Positions 35,037 through 45,215 are shown, numbered from the stretch's first letter. The stretch: 64,000 bases of DNA from Cohnella sp. SGD-V74 (GCF_003001675.1 NZ_PVYW01000006.1:269259-333258); one strand, 5' to 3'. Notes: generated from the letters alone by a model not told the origin. Program-made: numbers and translations.

Positions 35037-37829
35037 TCAGCCCGTATTGCGGAGCCCAGCGGCTATGCCGTTAATCGTAAGCAGCACTTCGCGCAACAGC
35101 TCCGCATCGTCTTCGTTCTGAGCGCGCAGGCTTCTGAGTTCGGTCAGAAGCTGAACCTGCAAGTAGCTCAGCGGATCGACGTAAGGGTTGCGCAGCCGAA
35201 TCGACTCCTGGATGACCGGAACGTTATCCAGAATCTCGTCTTGGCCGGTAATATTCAAAATCATTTCTTGAGTTTTCGCGTATTCTTCCTCGATCTGCGA
35301 GAAAATGCGGTCCTTGATCGCGGCGTCTTCGATCATTCCCGCGTATTGCCGGGCGATCATCAGATCCGCCTTGCCAAGCGCCATCTGCAGATTGTCGATC
35401 AGCGACTTGAAGAAAGAATATTCGCGGTACATCGTCCGCAGCGTCTCCAGCCGCGCCGGATCGCCGTTCACGAACTTCGAGAACGCCGTTCCCGCAGCAT
35501 ACCAGGCCGGCAGCAAATACCGGCTTTGCGTCCAGGCGAACACCCACGGAATCGCGCGCAGATCTTCGAATCGGTCGCTGCCTTTGCGCTTGGAAGGGCG
35601 CGAGCCGATGTTCAGCTCTCCCACTTCCGGAAGCGGAGTCGATTCCTTGAAGAAGGTCATGAAGTCCGGATCGCGGAAAATCAGGTCCTGGTACTTCGTC
35701 TGAGCGTCGACGGAAATGTCGCGCATGATCTCTTCCCACTCCGACTCGGTCGAACGCTCCTGCGCCGGATTGCGGGACAGGTACGCCGCCGTGATCAGAG
35801 CGCCCGTAGCCTGCTCCAGACTGCGGTAGGCGATTCCCTTCATCGCGTAGCGGGAGGACAGCACCTCGCCCTGCTCCGTGATCTTGATGCCTCCGCCGAT
35901 CGTATGAGGCGGCTGCGCCAGAATACTGCGGTTCAGCGGCATGCCTCCGCGGCCCAGAGCGCCTCCGCGGCCGTGGAAAAACTTCAGGCGGACGTTATGC
36001 GACTTGCCCATCCGGGTGAGCTCGTTCAGCGCGACTCGCAGCTCCCAGTTCGCCGTCACCATGCCTCCGTCTTTGTTGCTGTCCGAGTAACCGAGCATGA
36101 TCTCATGCAGGTCGCCCATCGCGGCTACGCTCTGACGGTACACCGGCAGCTTGAACAGCGTATCCATGATCTGCGGGGCGGCGTGCAGGTCGTCGATCGT
36201 CTCGAACAGCGGCGCCGCTTGCAGCGTACAGAAGACGTTGCCGTTCTCGTCGCGGCCGAACAGTCCCGCTTCCTTCGCGAACACCATCACTTCCAGAATA
36301 TCGCTGGCGGCTTCCGACATGCTGATCAGATAACTCGTGATGCAGCCCGTGCCGAATTCTTGCTGCGCCTTGTAGATCGTCTTATATACGTCCAGACATT
36401 CTTGACTGGACTCGCTAAGCTGGATTCCGTCCTGGAGCAGCTGCTTGTCGCCGCTAAGCAGACCGTGAAGCAGATCGATCTTCTCCTGCTCCGCCAGCTC
36501 CGCATAAGCGCTTGCCACGCCAGCCTTGGCCAGCAGTTCCGTCATCGCGTTCTCGTGCTCCTTGCTGTGCTGACGAACGTCCAGCGCGGCCAGATGGAAC
36601 CCGAACAGCTCGACTTGGCGGATCAGCTTCTTCAGATGCGTATTCGCTACGTAATCCGCATAGTGGTGACGAAGACTGCGGTCGATAATCTCGATGTCCG
36701 CCTTGAAATCTTCGACGGAACCGTAACGCTGCTTCGTGCCTTCGAACTGCTCTTCCCTCATGTTCTTCAGCTTCTGCAGCATGTATCTCAGCTTGACGCG
36801 GTACGGCTCCTTGTCGTTCGTCCACGGTTCGATCGTACGCAGCTCGACGTTCTCGCCGTCTTGCTTGATCGAAGCCAGCAGCTCATCCGACACGTTCACG
36901 ATCGTCGTGCTGAAGCTGAGATGGCGAGCCAGCTCGCGAAGGTTGTTTTCGTACTTGTGGATCGCAAGGTTTCGCTGCATCTTCAACGTCTGCCACGTCA
37001 CATCGGCCGTCACCGAAGGATTGCCGTCGCGGTCGCCGCCGATCCAAGATCCGAAACGCAGATAGGCGGGAACGTGCCACTGCTCTTCCGGATAATACTT
37101 GGTCAGACAGCGCTCCAGCTCCTCGTATACGTTAGGCAGAACCTCGAACAGCGTCTCGTGGAAGTAGTACATGCCGTTGCGCACCTCGTCGAGGACGGTC
37201 GGCTTGCGATCCCGCAACTCGTCCGTCTGCCACAAGGTCAGCACTTCGTTCAACAGCTTCTCGCGAAGCTTCTCCCTCTCGCGGTACGTCAGCGTCGGAT
37301 TGTCCAGCTCCATCACTTCGTCCGCGATCCGCTTGTGGATGTCCAGCACGTCTCTGCGAGTGGCTTCCGTCGGGTGGGCCGTCATGACCAGCTCCAGCGA
37401 TATGCCGTCCAGCATCTGGCGCACCTCGTCCACCGGCAGGTTCTTCTCCTTCAGACGCTGCACGACGCTCTCGATCGACCCCGGCTGAACCGACTCGCCC
37501 GCTGAACGCTCGTAATCGCGCTTGCGGCGAATACGATGATTCTGCTCCGCGATGTTCACGAGCTGGAAATAGATCGCGAACGCGCGAATGACCTGGTGGC
37601 GGATTCCCGGCTCCAAGCCTCCTACATTCTGAATAAATCCTTCGTACAGTTCCGGCAAATACTCCGCGCGCAGCGCTTTGCTCATTTCCCGTATTTTCTC
37701 GACATGTTCCAGCAGCTCCCGACCACCCTGATGCACGAGCACTTCTCCCAGAATGTTGCCTAGAAAGCGCACGTCTCTACGCAGCAGATGATTGGAAGGA
37801 GAACGTTGACTTACTGTCGTTTCCGTCAT
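35037..37829 (-). CDS. ppc: Phosphoenolpyruvate carboxylase
   Basis: A 930-residue anaplerotic enzyme forming oxaloacetate from phosphoenolpyruvate and bicarbonate. Active-site motifs are VMTAHPTEATRR (about residue 150), GSWIGGDRDGNP and FFHGRGGALGRGG; the C-terminus ends RNTG, matching the conserved terminus of the family. The ATG at 37829 has GGGGTGA; a GTG three codons upstream is also in frame. It is monocistronic, with a terminator after it and a structured repeat in its leader. Confidence 0.96.
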   Translation of the reverse strand: MTETTVSQRSPSNHLLRRDVRFLGNILGEVLVHQGGRELLEHVEKIREMSKALRAEYLPELYEGFIQNVGGLEPGIRHQVIRAFAIYFQLVNIAEQNHRIRRKRDYERSAGESVQPGSIESVVQRLKEKNLPVDEVRQMLDGISLELVMTAHPTEATRRDVLDIHKRIADEVMELDNPTLTYREREKLREKLLNEVLTLWQTDELRDRKPTVLDEVRNGMYYFHETLFEVLPNVYEELERCLTKYYPEEQWHVPAYLRFGSWIGGDRDGNPSVTADVTWQTLKMQRNLAIHKYENNLRELARHLSFSTTIVNVSDELLASIKQDGENVELRTIEPWTNDKEPYRVKLRYMLQKLKNMREEQFEGTKQRYGSVEDFKADIEIIDRSLRHHYADYVANTHLKKLIRQVELFGFHLAALDVRQHSKEHENAMTELLAKAGVASAYAELAEQEKIDLLHGLLSGDKQLLQDGIQLSESSQECLDVYKTIYKAQQEFGTGCITSYLISMSEAASDILEVMVFAKEAGLFGRDENGNVFCTLQAAPLFETIDDLHAAPQIMDTLFKLPVYRQSVAAMGDLHEIMLGYSDSNKDGGMVTANWELRVALNELTRMGKSHNVRLKFFHGRGGALGRGGMPLNRSILAQPPHTIGGGIKITEQGEVLSSRYAMKGIAYRSLEQATGALITAAYLSRNPAQERSTESEWEEIMRDISVDAQTKYQDLIFRDPDFMTFFKESTPLPEVGELNIGSRPSKRKGSDRFEDLRAIPWVFAWTQSRYLLPAWYAAGTAFSKFVNGDPARLETLRTMYREYSFFKSLIDNLQMALGKADLMIARQYAGMIEDAAIKDRIFSQIEEEYAKTQEMILNITGQDEILDNVPVIQESIRLRNPYVDPLSYLQVQLLTELRSLRAQNEDDAELLREVLLTINGIAAGLRNTG

Positions 37830-37933
37830 CTCACTCACCCCAAACCTTGCTTCTCGAAATTTAGAATGTCAAACCGCCCTATAGGACGGGAATTGCCGAC
37901 GCTCCGAGCGATCGCATTTGAAAACAAGCCTTG

Positions 37934-38033
37934 CCAAGCAAAACGCCTTCGGCGTCCTCTTGACGCAGAATCGCGTTTTGTCGGAGGTGATTCAGAAAAG
38001 TATAGCGAATTTATTGCTTTCTGAATCATCAAG
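37934..38033 (-). repeat. Structured repeat family A, copy 3 (upstream of ppc)
   Basis: Same order as copy 1: CAAAACGCC-TTC-GGCGT, GCGTC-CTCTT-GACGC, GCGTTTTG, TCGGAGG, then a perfect 11-bp hairpin TGATTCAGAAA (37988-37998) / TTTCTGAATCA (38018-38028) with the conserved AGTATAGCGAATTTA in its loop. It has the same orientation relative to ppc as copies 1 and 2 to glmS. Confidence 0.82.
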
Positions 38034-38144
38034 CTCATTGTTCACCGATCGTTCACCAAAAGCTCTAACCTTTATCATACTACATTGGTCGGCGAAAATC
38101 TCCTTTTAATTCATCATTTCGCGTTAAATATCGGTCTTGGGCAT

Positions 38145-38172
38145 AAAAAAAGCCCCTCCAGCGCGGAGAAGC
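38145..38172 (-). terminator. Terminator of the esterase-to-response-regulator operon
   Basis: GCTTCTCC / GGAGGGGC hairpin followed by TTTTTTT on the minus strand. Confidence 0.65.
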
Positions 38173-38205
38173 GGAAATGCGGTGTATGTGATCCGTCTCT
38201 TCGTC

Positions 38206-39843
38206 TTACTCCTCCCGGAGATCCCGGCGCAGCCGTTCCCGGTATTCCTGAGGCGTTACGCCGAACTGCCTGCGAAACACCTTTATGAAATAATTGGCAT
38301 TCATATAACCGGTCATGCAGCCGATTTCATAGATCTTGACGTCCGAGCTGCCCAGCAATTGAGCCGCCCGCTCCATCCGCAGACGGGTCAGGTATTCGCT
38401 GATGCCCTCGCCCGTTTCCTTCTTGTAGATTTTGGACAGATGGGTCGGATGCATGTACACGTAATCGGCCATCCTCTGCAGCGACAGATCCTCGGACAGC
38501 CGCTCCGCGATGAACTGCTGAAGCCGGACGATCGCCTCCGAACGTCCTCCCGCCCTCTCGTCGCCTTCCTTCCGAAGCCGCTCAAGCGTCTCCGCTATCC
38601 AGCCCTTCAGTCTTGTCGAGGTCCACAGCAAGGCCGTATCCGCGTTCTGCCCGGCGCCCGCGTCCAGAAATTCCGCCAACCGCCGTCCGCGCTTATGAAG
38701 ATGCGTACACAAAGCGGCGGCGAACGTCAAATAAACCTCCGTCAGTTGCTCGGTCCGGGAGCCGTCCGAAGCTTCGGCATGCTCCAGAGCCAGGCTCAGC
38801 TTGCTCCCGATCGCATCCCAATCGCCGATTTCGAACAGATGCCTGAGCAGCGGCGGTTCATGCAGGCAGCTCAAATAGCCGGGAGCGGCGGTTCTCGCCT
38901 CGTCGGCCTTGACGAGAAACTGTCCCTGGGGCGAGCCGCCGTCGCGGATCGCCGCCAGTGTCCGCTCGTACATGTCCGCCACCCGCGAGGGAAATTCCCC
39001 AATCGCGCTCCTGTAGACGGTAACGTTCGCCTTTAGAAATTGCTCCGAGTGCTTATGGAACAAAACCGCGCAGCGCTCCGCGTCCCGGATCGCAAGCTCG
39101 GCCGAGGCAGCCTCCGCTCGTTCCAGAGGCTTGACGAGAAACACGAGATGTCCGTGGGCGTCCCGGCAGCGCCAGAAATGGAAATCGTCGGAGAACGTTT
39201 CCTCCGCGATATTTTCCAGCCCGTACGCCAGCAAGGCGGCATCGCTGCGGTCCGCCGGAACGGCGTTCTGCTCCGTCCTCGCCAGGAGCAGAACGCAAGA
39301 ATCCCCCTTGCGGTAAGGCAGCCCGAACCAGGCCAGCTTCTCTGCCAGCTCGGACTCGGCCATTCGGAAGCCCGCGATCAGATCGGTCAGCAGCTTCGCT
39401 TTCAACTCCGGCTCGTACGCGCGCAGCGTGCGCATCGCCCGCTGGGCGGAAGCGATCTCCTCCCATTCCCGGCGCAGCTGCTCCATCGCTTTTGCGACTG
39501 CGGCCTCCAGCGTCTCCTTGCGTACCGGCTTTAGCAAATAATCGGTCGCCTGCCCTTGAAGCGCCTCCTTGGCGTAATCGAAATCCGCATAACCGGTAAG
39601 CATGATCACCTTCGTTCGTTTCCATCTTTCCTTGATCGCCCGCAGCAGCGAAATTCCGTCTCGGTCCGGCATCCGGATGTCGGTCAGGACGATGCCGATG
39701 GGGGCGTCCGCCAGCTTCCGCAGCGCCTCCTCGGCGGAGTAAGCGACATGGACCGCTCCGATTCCCAGCGCCTCGCAAGGAAGCAGCGCCGCAATGCCGT
39801 TCGCAATCTGCGCTTCGTCGTCAACGACCAGCACGTGGATCAT
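38206..39843 (-). CDS. AraC-type response regulator, YesN-like
   Basis: A 545-residue response regulator. The receiver domain (1-125) has the acidic pocket VVDDE, phospho-Asp in LTDIRMPDRDGI and the conserved Lys in LLKPVRKETL. A long linker region follows. The last about 100 residues are a double AraC helix-turn-helix (LSLQRMADYVYMHPTHLSKI, then IYEIGCMTGYMNANYFIKVF). It overlaps the sensor-kinase gene by 23 nt and closes the operon. It would activate the importer/glycosidase genes upstream. Confidence 0.93.
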   Translation of the reverse strand: MIHVLVVDDEAQIANGIAALLPCEALGIGAVHVAYSAEEALRKLADAPIGIVLTDIRMPDRDGISLLRAIKERWKRTKVIMLTGYADFDYAKEALQGQATDYLLKPVRKETLEAAVAKAMEQLRREWEEIASAQRAMRTLRAYEPELKAKLLTDLIAGFRMAESELAEKLAWFGLPYRKGDSCVLLLARTEQNAVPADRSDAALLAYGLENIAEETFSDDFHFWRCRDAHGHLVFLVKPLERAEAASAELAIRDAERCAVLFHKHSEQFLKANVTVYRSAIGEFPSRVADMYERTLAAIRDGGSPQGQFLVKADEARTAAPGYLSCLHEPPLLRHLFEIGDWDAIGSKLSLALEHAEASDGSRTEQLTEVYLTFAAALCTHLHKRGRRLAEFLDAGAGQNADTALLWTSTRLKGWIAETLERLRKEGDERAGGRSEAIVRLQQFIAERLSEDLSLQRMADYVYMHPTHLSKIYKKETGEGISEYLTRLRMERAAQLLGSSDVKIYEIGCMTGYMNANYFIKVFRRQFGVTPQEYRERLRRDLREE

Positions 39844-41584
39844 CCGTCCGCGCCTCCGTTTCTACGGGATAGGGAATGCGCATCCCGATGCGAAATCCGC
39901 CCTCCGGCGGCCGTTCGAAACTCATCCCTGCGGACGAGCCGTACACGAGCTGCAGCCGCTGCTGCACGTTATACATCCCGTACCCCCCGTCCCCGGACAG
40001 AGAGCCGTCCAGGCCGGCGGTCAACGCTTGCAGCTCCTTGCCGGACATGCCCGGACCGCTGTCGGCAATGTACAGAGCCAGCTCGCCCGGGCCGATCTCC
40101 CCGCGTACAGACACGAAGCCGGGCCGGGAGTACGGCTCGATCCCGTGCACGACGGCGTTTTCCACCAGCGGCTGCAGCAGCAGCCGGGGGAACGGCAAGT
40201 TCAGCGCCCGCTCCGGAACGTCGATCCGGTACTCGAGCCGCGGGAGCCTGATCTTCTGAATTTCCAAATAATTCGCGACCAGAGCCAATTCCTCCGCCAG
40301 CGTCGCATTCGGATTGTCCGCTCTTGTCGTATAGCGGTAATAATCGCTCAGGTTGTGCGACATCGCTGCAACGCCCTCCGTGTTGCCCATCTCGGCCATA
40401 TGAATGATATGCGAGAAGCAGTTGTACAGAAAATGCGGATTGATCTGCGATTGCAGCTGCTTCACGCGCGCGTCCTTCGTTCGGATTCGCTCCTCGTATA
40501 CGCGCTCGATCAATTCCTGGATCTGCTCGGCCATCTGATTGAAGCGGTTGTAGAGGAAGGTGAACTCGGAGCTGGCGCGGTCGTGGATACGGGCACCGTA
40601 GTGGCCCAGCCGGATTTGCTGGACGCCTTCAACCAGCCTTCTGATCGGCACTCTGACATGCCGGTAGAGCAAGATGGCCGCCAAGGCGGCCGTCACCAGC
40701 ATCAGGGCCGACACCAGGTAAAACAGCCCTCTCTGACGGGCGATCGGAGCCAGCGACTCGTTCAGAGGGACGTAATCGATCAAGTAGCCGCGCAAAGTCT
40801 CGGAATATAAGAAGGTGGAGAGAACGCTGCTGCCGTCCTCCAACGTCTGGACGACGGAGCCGCTGTTCCCGGGAACGGACGCCTGAAGCTTAAACGCCAC
40901 CTCCTTCGCCTGCTGAGGGGAAGAATGCCGGTTGCCGATGACGATTTCCTCCTCCGGCAGCCAGATGAACGGATTGCCGGAGCTGCCGGCCTTGTATTGA
41001 TCCAGCAAGCTCTGCAGGCTGAGACCCGAGAATGTCGTCTCCACCGCCAACGTCGCATTGCGGATATCGCCGCTTCTAGGCCGGGTGTCCGCCATGCGCC
41101 GCACGAACGCCCAGGTGCTCGGCTGGGAAGGCTCTCCCTTGAAGCGCCAGGAGGTCAAATCCCCGTCGTCCCAGTCCGACTTGTCGAAGCCGCTCTTGCC
41201 GTCGCTTGACACCACCGCGTCCAGCATCGGCGCGTAAAGCGCGATCCGGTTCGTCCAGGGGCTCGTAATGCTGAGCAGCAGCAGCTTGTTTTCCAACTCC
41301 GCCCAGAGGCGGCTTCGCTCGTAAGGATCTTCGGTAAATCGTGCGGCGTATTTCTGGGCCTCAATGTCCCGTACGAGCGTAAGCATATTGGCGTTCAACT
41401 GGTAGATTTGCGCGTCCATCTGACTGAGCAGGAAGCTCAGCTTGTGAACGTTCGAGCTCTTGATCTCTTTTTCCACGACGGCGATTCCGGTTTGATTGGA
41501 GTAAAACAGCAGCAGGAGCATCGGCAGCAGCAGTGAGATAATAACCGCCAGCATGTTGCGAAAAATATCCCGTTGAATTTGCAC
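39821..41584 (-). CDS. Sensor histidine kinase, YesM-like
   Basis: A 587-residue membrane kinase of the His_kinase family. Helices at about 10-30 and 285-305 flank an extracellular sensing domain; a HAMP linker follows. The phospho-acceptor box is INPHFLYNCFSHIIHMAEMG, and the ATP-binding boxes include PLVENAVVHGIEPY and ADSGPGMSG. The start is GTG 41584, preceded by GGGAGGAA. It partners the overlapping response regulator and probably senses extracellular sugar through the operon's binding protein or directly. Confidence 0.93.
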   Translation of the reverse strand: MQIQRDIFRNMLAVIISLLLPMLLLLFYSNQTGIAVVEKEIKSSNVHKLSFLLSQMDAQIYQLNANMLTLVRDIEAQKYAARFTEDPYERSRLWAELENKLLLLSITSPWTNRIALYAPMLDAVVSSDGKSGFDKSDWDDGDLTSWRFKGEPSQPSTWAFVRRMADTRPRSGDIRNATLAVETTFSGLSLQSLLDQYKAGSSGNPFIWLPEEEIVIGNRHSSPQQAKEVAFKLQASVPGNSGSVVQTLEDGSSVLSTFLYSETLRGYLIDYVPLNESLAPIARQRGLFYLVSALMLVTAALAAILLYRHVRVPIRRLVEGVQQIRLGHYGARIHDRASSEFTFLYNRFNQMAEQIQELIERVYEERIRTKDARVKQLQSQINPHFLYNCFSHIIHMAEMGNTEGVAAMSHNLSDYYRYTTRADNPNATLAEELALVANYLEIQKIRLPRLEYRIDVPERALNLPFPRLLLQPLVENAVVHGIEPYSRPGFVSVRGEIGPGELALYIADSGPGMSGKELQALTAGLDGSLSGDGGYGMYNVQQRLQLVYGSSAGMSFERPPEGGFRIGMRIPYPVETEARTDDPRAGR

Positions 41585-41624
41585 GCTCTGTTCCTCCCGC
41601 CGAAACTCCGCAGCTTGCCGACCG

Positions 41625-42500
41625 CTACTCCTTGACGGCTCCCAGCGTCATTCCCTTAACGAAGTATTTTTGCAAGAACGGGTACACGACCAGAATCGGA
41701 AGCGCTCCCAAGAAAATTTGCGTCGAACGCAGGCCCCGCTGGGAAAGGTTTTTGATATCCTCGGGATTCAGATTGATCCGCGTCAGATCCAGATTGGCCA
41801 CCAGCGCCTGAACCATCGTCGCGAGCGGCTGCTTGGTCACGTCCATATAAATCAGGCCGTCGAACCACGAATTCCAATGGCCCACCATCGAAAAAAGCGA
41901 CAGCGTAGCGATCGACGGCATCGAAATTGGCAAGTACACGTTAAACAGAGTGCGAAGATGGGAGGCTCCGTCGATCTGCGAGGCCTCCTCCAGCTCGGCA
42001 GGAATGCCGCGGAAAAAATTCATCATCAGCACGACGTTGAACACGGCAACCGCCCCCGGCAAAATCAAGGCGAGCAGCGTATTGTTGATTCCTGTTTTGA
42101 CGACGACGATATAAGTGGGAATCAGGCCGCCGTTAAACAGGATCGTCGCCACGAAAAACCAGGAGTACAGCGAACGGCCCTTGAATCTCTCGTCCGACTT
42201 GGCCATCGGATAGGCCGCCAATACGCACAAGGTCATGCTCAGCAGCGTTCCCAGCGTCGTGCGCAGCACGCTGATCCAGAGCGCTTGGAGAAACTGGGAG
42301 CTGCCGAACGTCTTCGCGTAATTGTCGAGATTAAAGCCGATCGGCCAGAGCGACACGAGATTGCCCGTGGCCGCCTCGCTGGAGCTGAGCGATACCGCGA
42401 CGACATGAACGAGCGGCAGCACGCATGCGATGCTGACGGCCAGGAGCATCCCGGCGTTCGCGAAGGCGAACGCGCGGTAGCCCGGTGATTTATAGTACAT
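41625..42500 (-). CDS. Carbohydrate ABC transporter permease, YtcP type
   Basis: A 291-residue permease with six membrane helices, EAA loop ELEEASQIDGASHLR and the C-terminal FLQKYFVKGMTLGAVKE typical of the group. ATG 42500 has GAGGGAG. It lies 14 nt downstream of its LplB partner and 40 nt upstream of the sensor kinase. Confidence 0.92.
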   Translation of the reverse strand: MYYKSPGYRAFAFANAGMLLAVSIACVLPLVHVVAVSLSSSEAATGNLVSLWPIGFNLDNYAKTFGSSQFLQALWISVLRTTLGTLLSMTLCVLAAYPMAKSDERFKGRSLYSWFFVATILFNGGLIPTYIVVVKTGINNTLLALILPGAVAVFNVVLMMNFFRGIPAELEEASQIDGASHLRTLFNVYLPISMPSIATLSLFSMVGHWNSWFDGLIYMDVTKQPLATMVQALVANLDLTRINLNPEDIKNLSQRGLRSTQIFLGALPILVVYPFLQKYFVKGMTLGAVKE

Positions 42501-42514
42501 GGGACCGTCTCCCT

Positions 42515-43441
42515 CTAGAATATCCGATAATTGGCGTATTTGTAAGCCAGCCGATAGGTGAGCGCGATCAACAGCAAGGAAACGACCGACTTGAACAGAC
42601 CGACTGCCGTCGCGAACGAGAACGCCCCTTGCAGCAGCCCGACCTTGTAGACGTAAGTATCGATGATTTCGCCTTTGCCGGCCACGATGGGATTAATCAT
42701 GTTAAATACCTGATCGAACCCCGCGTTCAGCACGTTGGCCAAAGAAAGAGTGCCTATAACGACTCCCACTTTGATAATGGAAGGCAGCGTCACGTGAAAA
42801 GTCTGCCTCAGACGGCTCGCTCCGTCGATTTCCGCCGCCTCGTAGAGAGCCGGATTTACCCCGGCAAGAGCGGCCAAATAAATGATCGTGCCGAACCCGA
42901 ACTCCTTCCAGACGTCGCTGACGATCAAAGTAAACCGGAACCACCCTCCGCTTCCGAGGAAAAAAACCGACGGCAGACCCAGCGCGCGTATCGCGGCGTT
43001 GACGATTCCGTGCTCCGACAGCATGTCCGTCAGAATGCCTCCGAGAATGACCCACGACAAAAAATGCGGCAGGTACACGAGCGTCTGCACGGTTCTCTTC
43101 AGCAGCAAAATACGGACCTCGTTCAGCAGCAGCGCGAACAGCAGCGGCGCCGCCCAGCCGACCGCCATTTTGGACAAGGCGATCACCAGCGTGTTCTCGA
43201 TAATTTGGACGATCCGCTCATCCATGAACATCGTGCGGAAATGCTCCAGTCCGACCCATTCGGAGCCGCCGATGCCCTTGTAGGTTTTGTAGTCCTGAAA
43301 CGCGATGACGATTCCGGCCATCGGAATGTAGCTGAACACAATCAGCAATAGGACGGACGGCAATAAAAAAAGATGGAGCATCCCGTTATTGTGAAGCCCG
43401 CCTTGACCGGAACGCCTCGCTCGTTGCGCCGCAGCCTGCAT
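42515..43441 (-). CDS. Carbohydrate ABC transporter permease, LplB type
   Basis: A 308-residue permease with six helices and EAA loop LYEAAEIDGASRLRQ. The N-terminal SYIPMAGIVIAFQDYKTYKG fits LplB-like proteins. ATG 43441 is preceded by GGGAGGAGGG. It couples the lipoprotein upstream to the YtcP-type permease downstream. Confidence 0.92.
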   Translation of the reverse strand: MQAAAQRARRSGQGGLHNNGMLHLFLLPSVLLLIVFSYIPMAGIVIAFQDYKTYKGIGGSEWVGLEHFRTMFMDERIVQIIENTLVIALSKMAVGWAAPLLFALLLNEVRILLLKRTVQTLVYLPHFLSWVILGGILTDMLSEHGIVNAAIRALGLPSVFFLGSGGWFRFTLIVSDVWKEFGFGTIIYLAALAGVNPALYEAAEIDGASRLRQTFHVTLPSIIKVGVVIGTLSLANVLNAGFDQVFNMINPIVAGKGEIIDTYVYKVGLLQGAFSFATAVGLFKSVVSLLLIALTYRLAYKYANYRIF

Positions 43442-43532
43442 GCGCTCCCTCCTCCCGTAATGGCCCGCATGCCCGCAGCGAAAGACGAGAGCGGGGAGAT
43501 TCGTCGTCTCCCCGCTCCCTCATCCTCTTCGA

Positions 43533-45215
43533 TCATTGGGCCGAGGCGTACCATTCGTTAATCTCGTCCGTAATTTGCTGCCCGCCCTTGGACAGCCAGT
43601 CCTGGATGAATTGATCCAGCTCGGCGTCGCTTGTTTTTCCGTAGATGTAGCTGATCGTAACCTCGCTCTCCATCTGGGTGAGCAGCGGCCACTTACTGAC
43701 CATCGTTTTCACCGGGGCCCCGATAAACAGGTCGCGGCGCGCCTTGTCCAACTGCTTGAACGACACGAGCCTTCCTTCGAGAAATAACGGCGAACTGGAG
43801 AAAGCCAGCTTTTGCTCGTAGATCGTGTCTCTCTTCCCGTCCACCACGCGTTCATAGATATTCGGACCTTCGATCATGCCGGGAGGCGTGTTGCCGACGG
43901 TCGCCATGGTGTACCTCAGATCGATGGCGCCGCCCGGAACGTCCCAGCTCGGCTTCCCGTCCACCATGACATAGTCGTAGCCTTCCCCTTGCCCCGCGGC
44001 GAACGGGCTGTTCGGGTCCTCGAGCAGACCGCCCATCGACACGTCGTAATATTGGAACAGCGCCTCCATATGCTCGAAGTCCTTGCGGAACACGTACGTA
44101 ATGTACACGAGCTTGGTACCGATGCGGCCGACCGCTCCGTCGACTCCGGACGGAAGCTCGTACGGCTTGACGACCGCGCCCGGGACGTTCTTCGCCGTAT
44201 CCTCCAGCGGCCAAGCGCCCATCCAGCCCGGCCCGAAAATGATGCCGGCCTCCCCCGAAGTAAACAACGAAGCCGCCTTCTGCTCGTCGTGCGTCGCGAA
44301 CTCCTTGCCCAGATACCCTTGCTCGAACCATTGTCTCAGCTTGGCCAGCCCGTCCTTGAAGCCGGGCTGCACGGAGCCGTATCGCAGCTTGCCGTCTTCC
44401 CCTTTGTCCCAAATATAGGGCTGAGTTTCGCCGAAAACGAATTGGGCGTCGCCCATGTAGCCGGCAAGAGGCTGCAGCGCCTTGCCGGACAACGCCAGCG
44501 GGATTTTGTCCGGATACTTCTGCTTGAACGCCTCAAGCAACGCTTCGAATTGCTCGATCGTTTGCGGCGCCGGAAGATTGACCGCCTCGAGCCAATCCTG
44601 GCGAATCCACATGATGGTGTCGCCGATATTGCCATCCGAGATTGTGGGCAGCCCCCACCTTTTCCCGTCCTTCGTTACGGCCATCCACACGTCCGGATTT
44701 TTCGCGTAAGCTTCCTTCGTTCTCGGCGACGCGTACTTCTCGAAAGCTTCGTCGATGGACATAATTTGACCGGACTCGATCAGCTCGTTCAGCAGAACGT
44801 TGTCGCTGATCGGCAGCAGATCCGGCAGCTTCTCGCCGCTGGCCATCGCCAGCCTGATCTTCTGATTGAGCGCGTCCCCCTGGTCGGTCAGCAGCCACTG
44901 ATACTTCGTCTGAATGCCGAGATTGTCCCGGTACCAGCGCGTCAGCGGATTGTCCTCGTAGGTGTCGCCGTTGCGCAGCTTATCCAGATCGCGAATGGCA
45001 AAAGCGGTCGAGATGGTCACCGGCGGATCGAACTTCTTCAGCTTCCAGCTTCCGTCGTCCGGCGCGGAAGATCCGTCCTGCGCCGTACCGGAGCGCTGGG
45101 ACGAAGGCGTTGCGGAGTTCTCCGGCTTCGAAGACTGATTTCCCGAGCAGGCGGAAACCCACAGCAATAAACAAACCGCAGCCATAAGCGATAACGTTTT
45201 CACAAATCTGTTCAT
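43533..45215 (-). CDS. Sugar ABC transporter substrate-binding lipoprotein
   Basis: A 560-residue extracellular binding lipoprotein with signal peptide and lipobox VSAC, then a Ser/Pro-rich linker. The length and the ITYVFRKDFEHMEALFQYYD and AFSSSPLFLEGRLVS regions fit the large LplA/YtcQ-type oligosaccharide binders; it is not close to the DUF3502-type copies at 11483 and 15175. ATG 45215 has AAGGGGG. It lies in the operon with a GH2 enzyme, so its ligand may be a manno- or related oligosaccharide (inference). Confidence 0.92.
   Translation of the reverse strand: MNRFVKTLSLMAAVCLLLWVSACSGNQSSKPENSATPSSQRSGTAQDGSSAPDDGSWKLKKFDPPVTISTAFAIRDLDKLRNGDTYEDNPLTRWYRDNLGIQTKYQWLLTDQGDALNQKIRLAMASGEKLPDLLPISDNVLLNELIESGQIMSIDEAFEKYASPRTKEAYAKNPDVWMAVTKDGKRWGLPTISDGNIGDTIMWIRQDWLEAVNLPAPQTIEQFEALLEAFKQKYPDKIPLALSGKALQPLAGYMGDAQFVFGETQPYIWDKGEDGKLRYGSVQPGFKDGLAKLRQWFEQGYLGKEFATHDEQKAASLFTSGEAGIIFGPGWMGAWPLEDTAKNVPGAVVKPYELPSGVDGAVGRIGTKLVYITYVFRKDFEHMEALFQYYDVSMGGLLEDPNSPFAAGQGEGYDYVMVDGKPSWDVPGGAIDLRYTMATVGNTPPGMIEGPNIYERVVDGKRDTIYEQKLAFSSSPLFLEGRLVSFKQLDKARRDLFIGAPVKTMVSKWPLLTQMESEVTISYIYGKTSDAELDQFIQDWLSKGGQQITDEINEWYASAQ

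Larger units (their letters stand above)
37830..38205. other. ppc leader and spacer (376 nt)
   Basis: Non-coding. Holds repeat family A copy 3 (37934-38033) in the presumed ppc leader, then about 100 nt of AT-rich sequence that could carry the ppc promoter, then the terminator of the response-regulator gene at 38145-38172. Confidence 0.65.

Noticed and set aside
35241..37505. 754-codon plus-strand ORF
   Set aside because: Antisense shadow of ppc, whose active-site motifs are unambiguous.
43812..45170. 452-codon plus-strand ORF
   Set aside because: Antisense shadow of the lipoprotein gene; no ribosome site and no recognisable domain.
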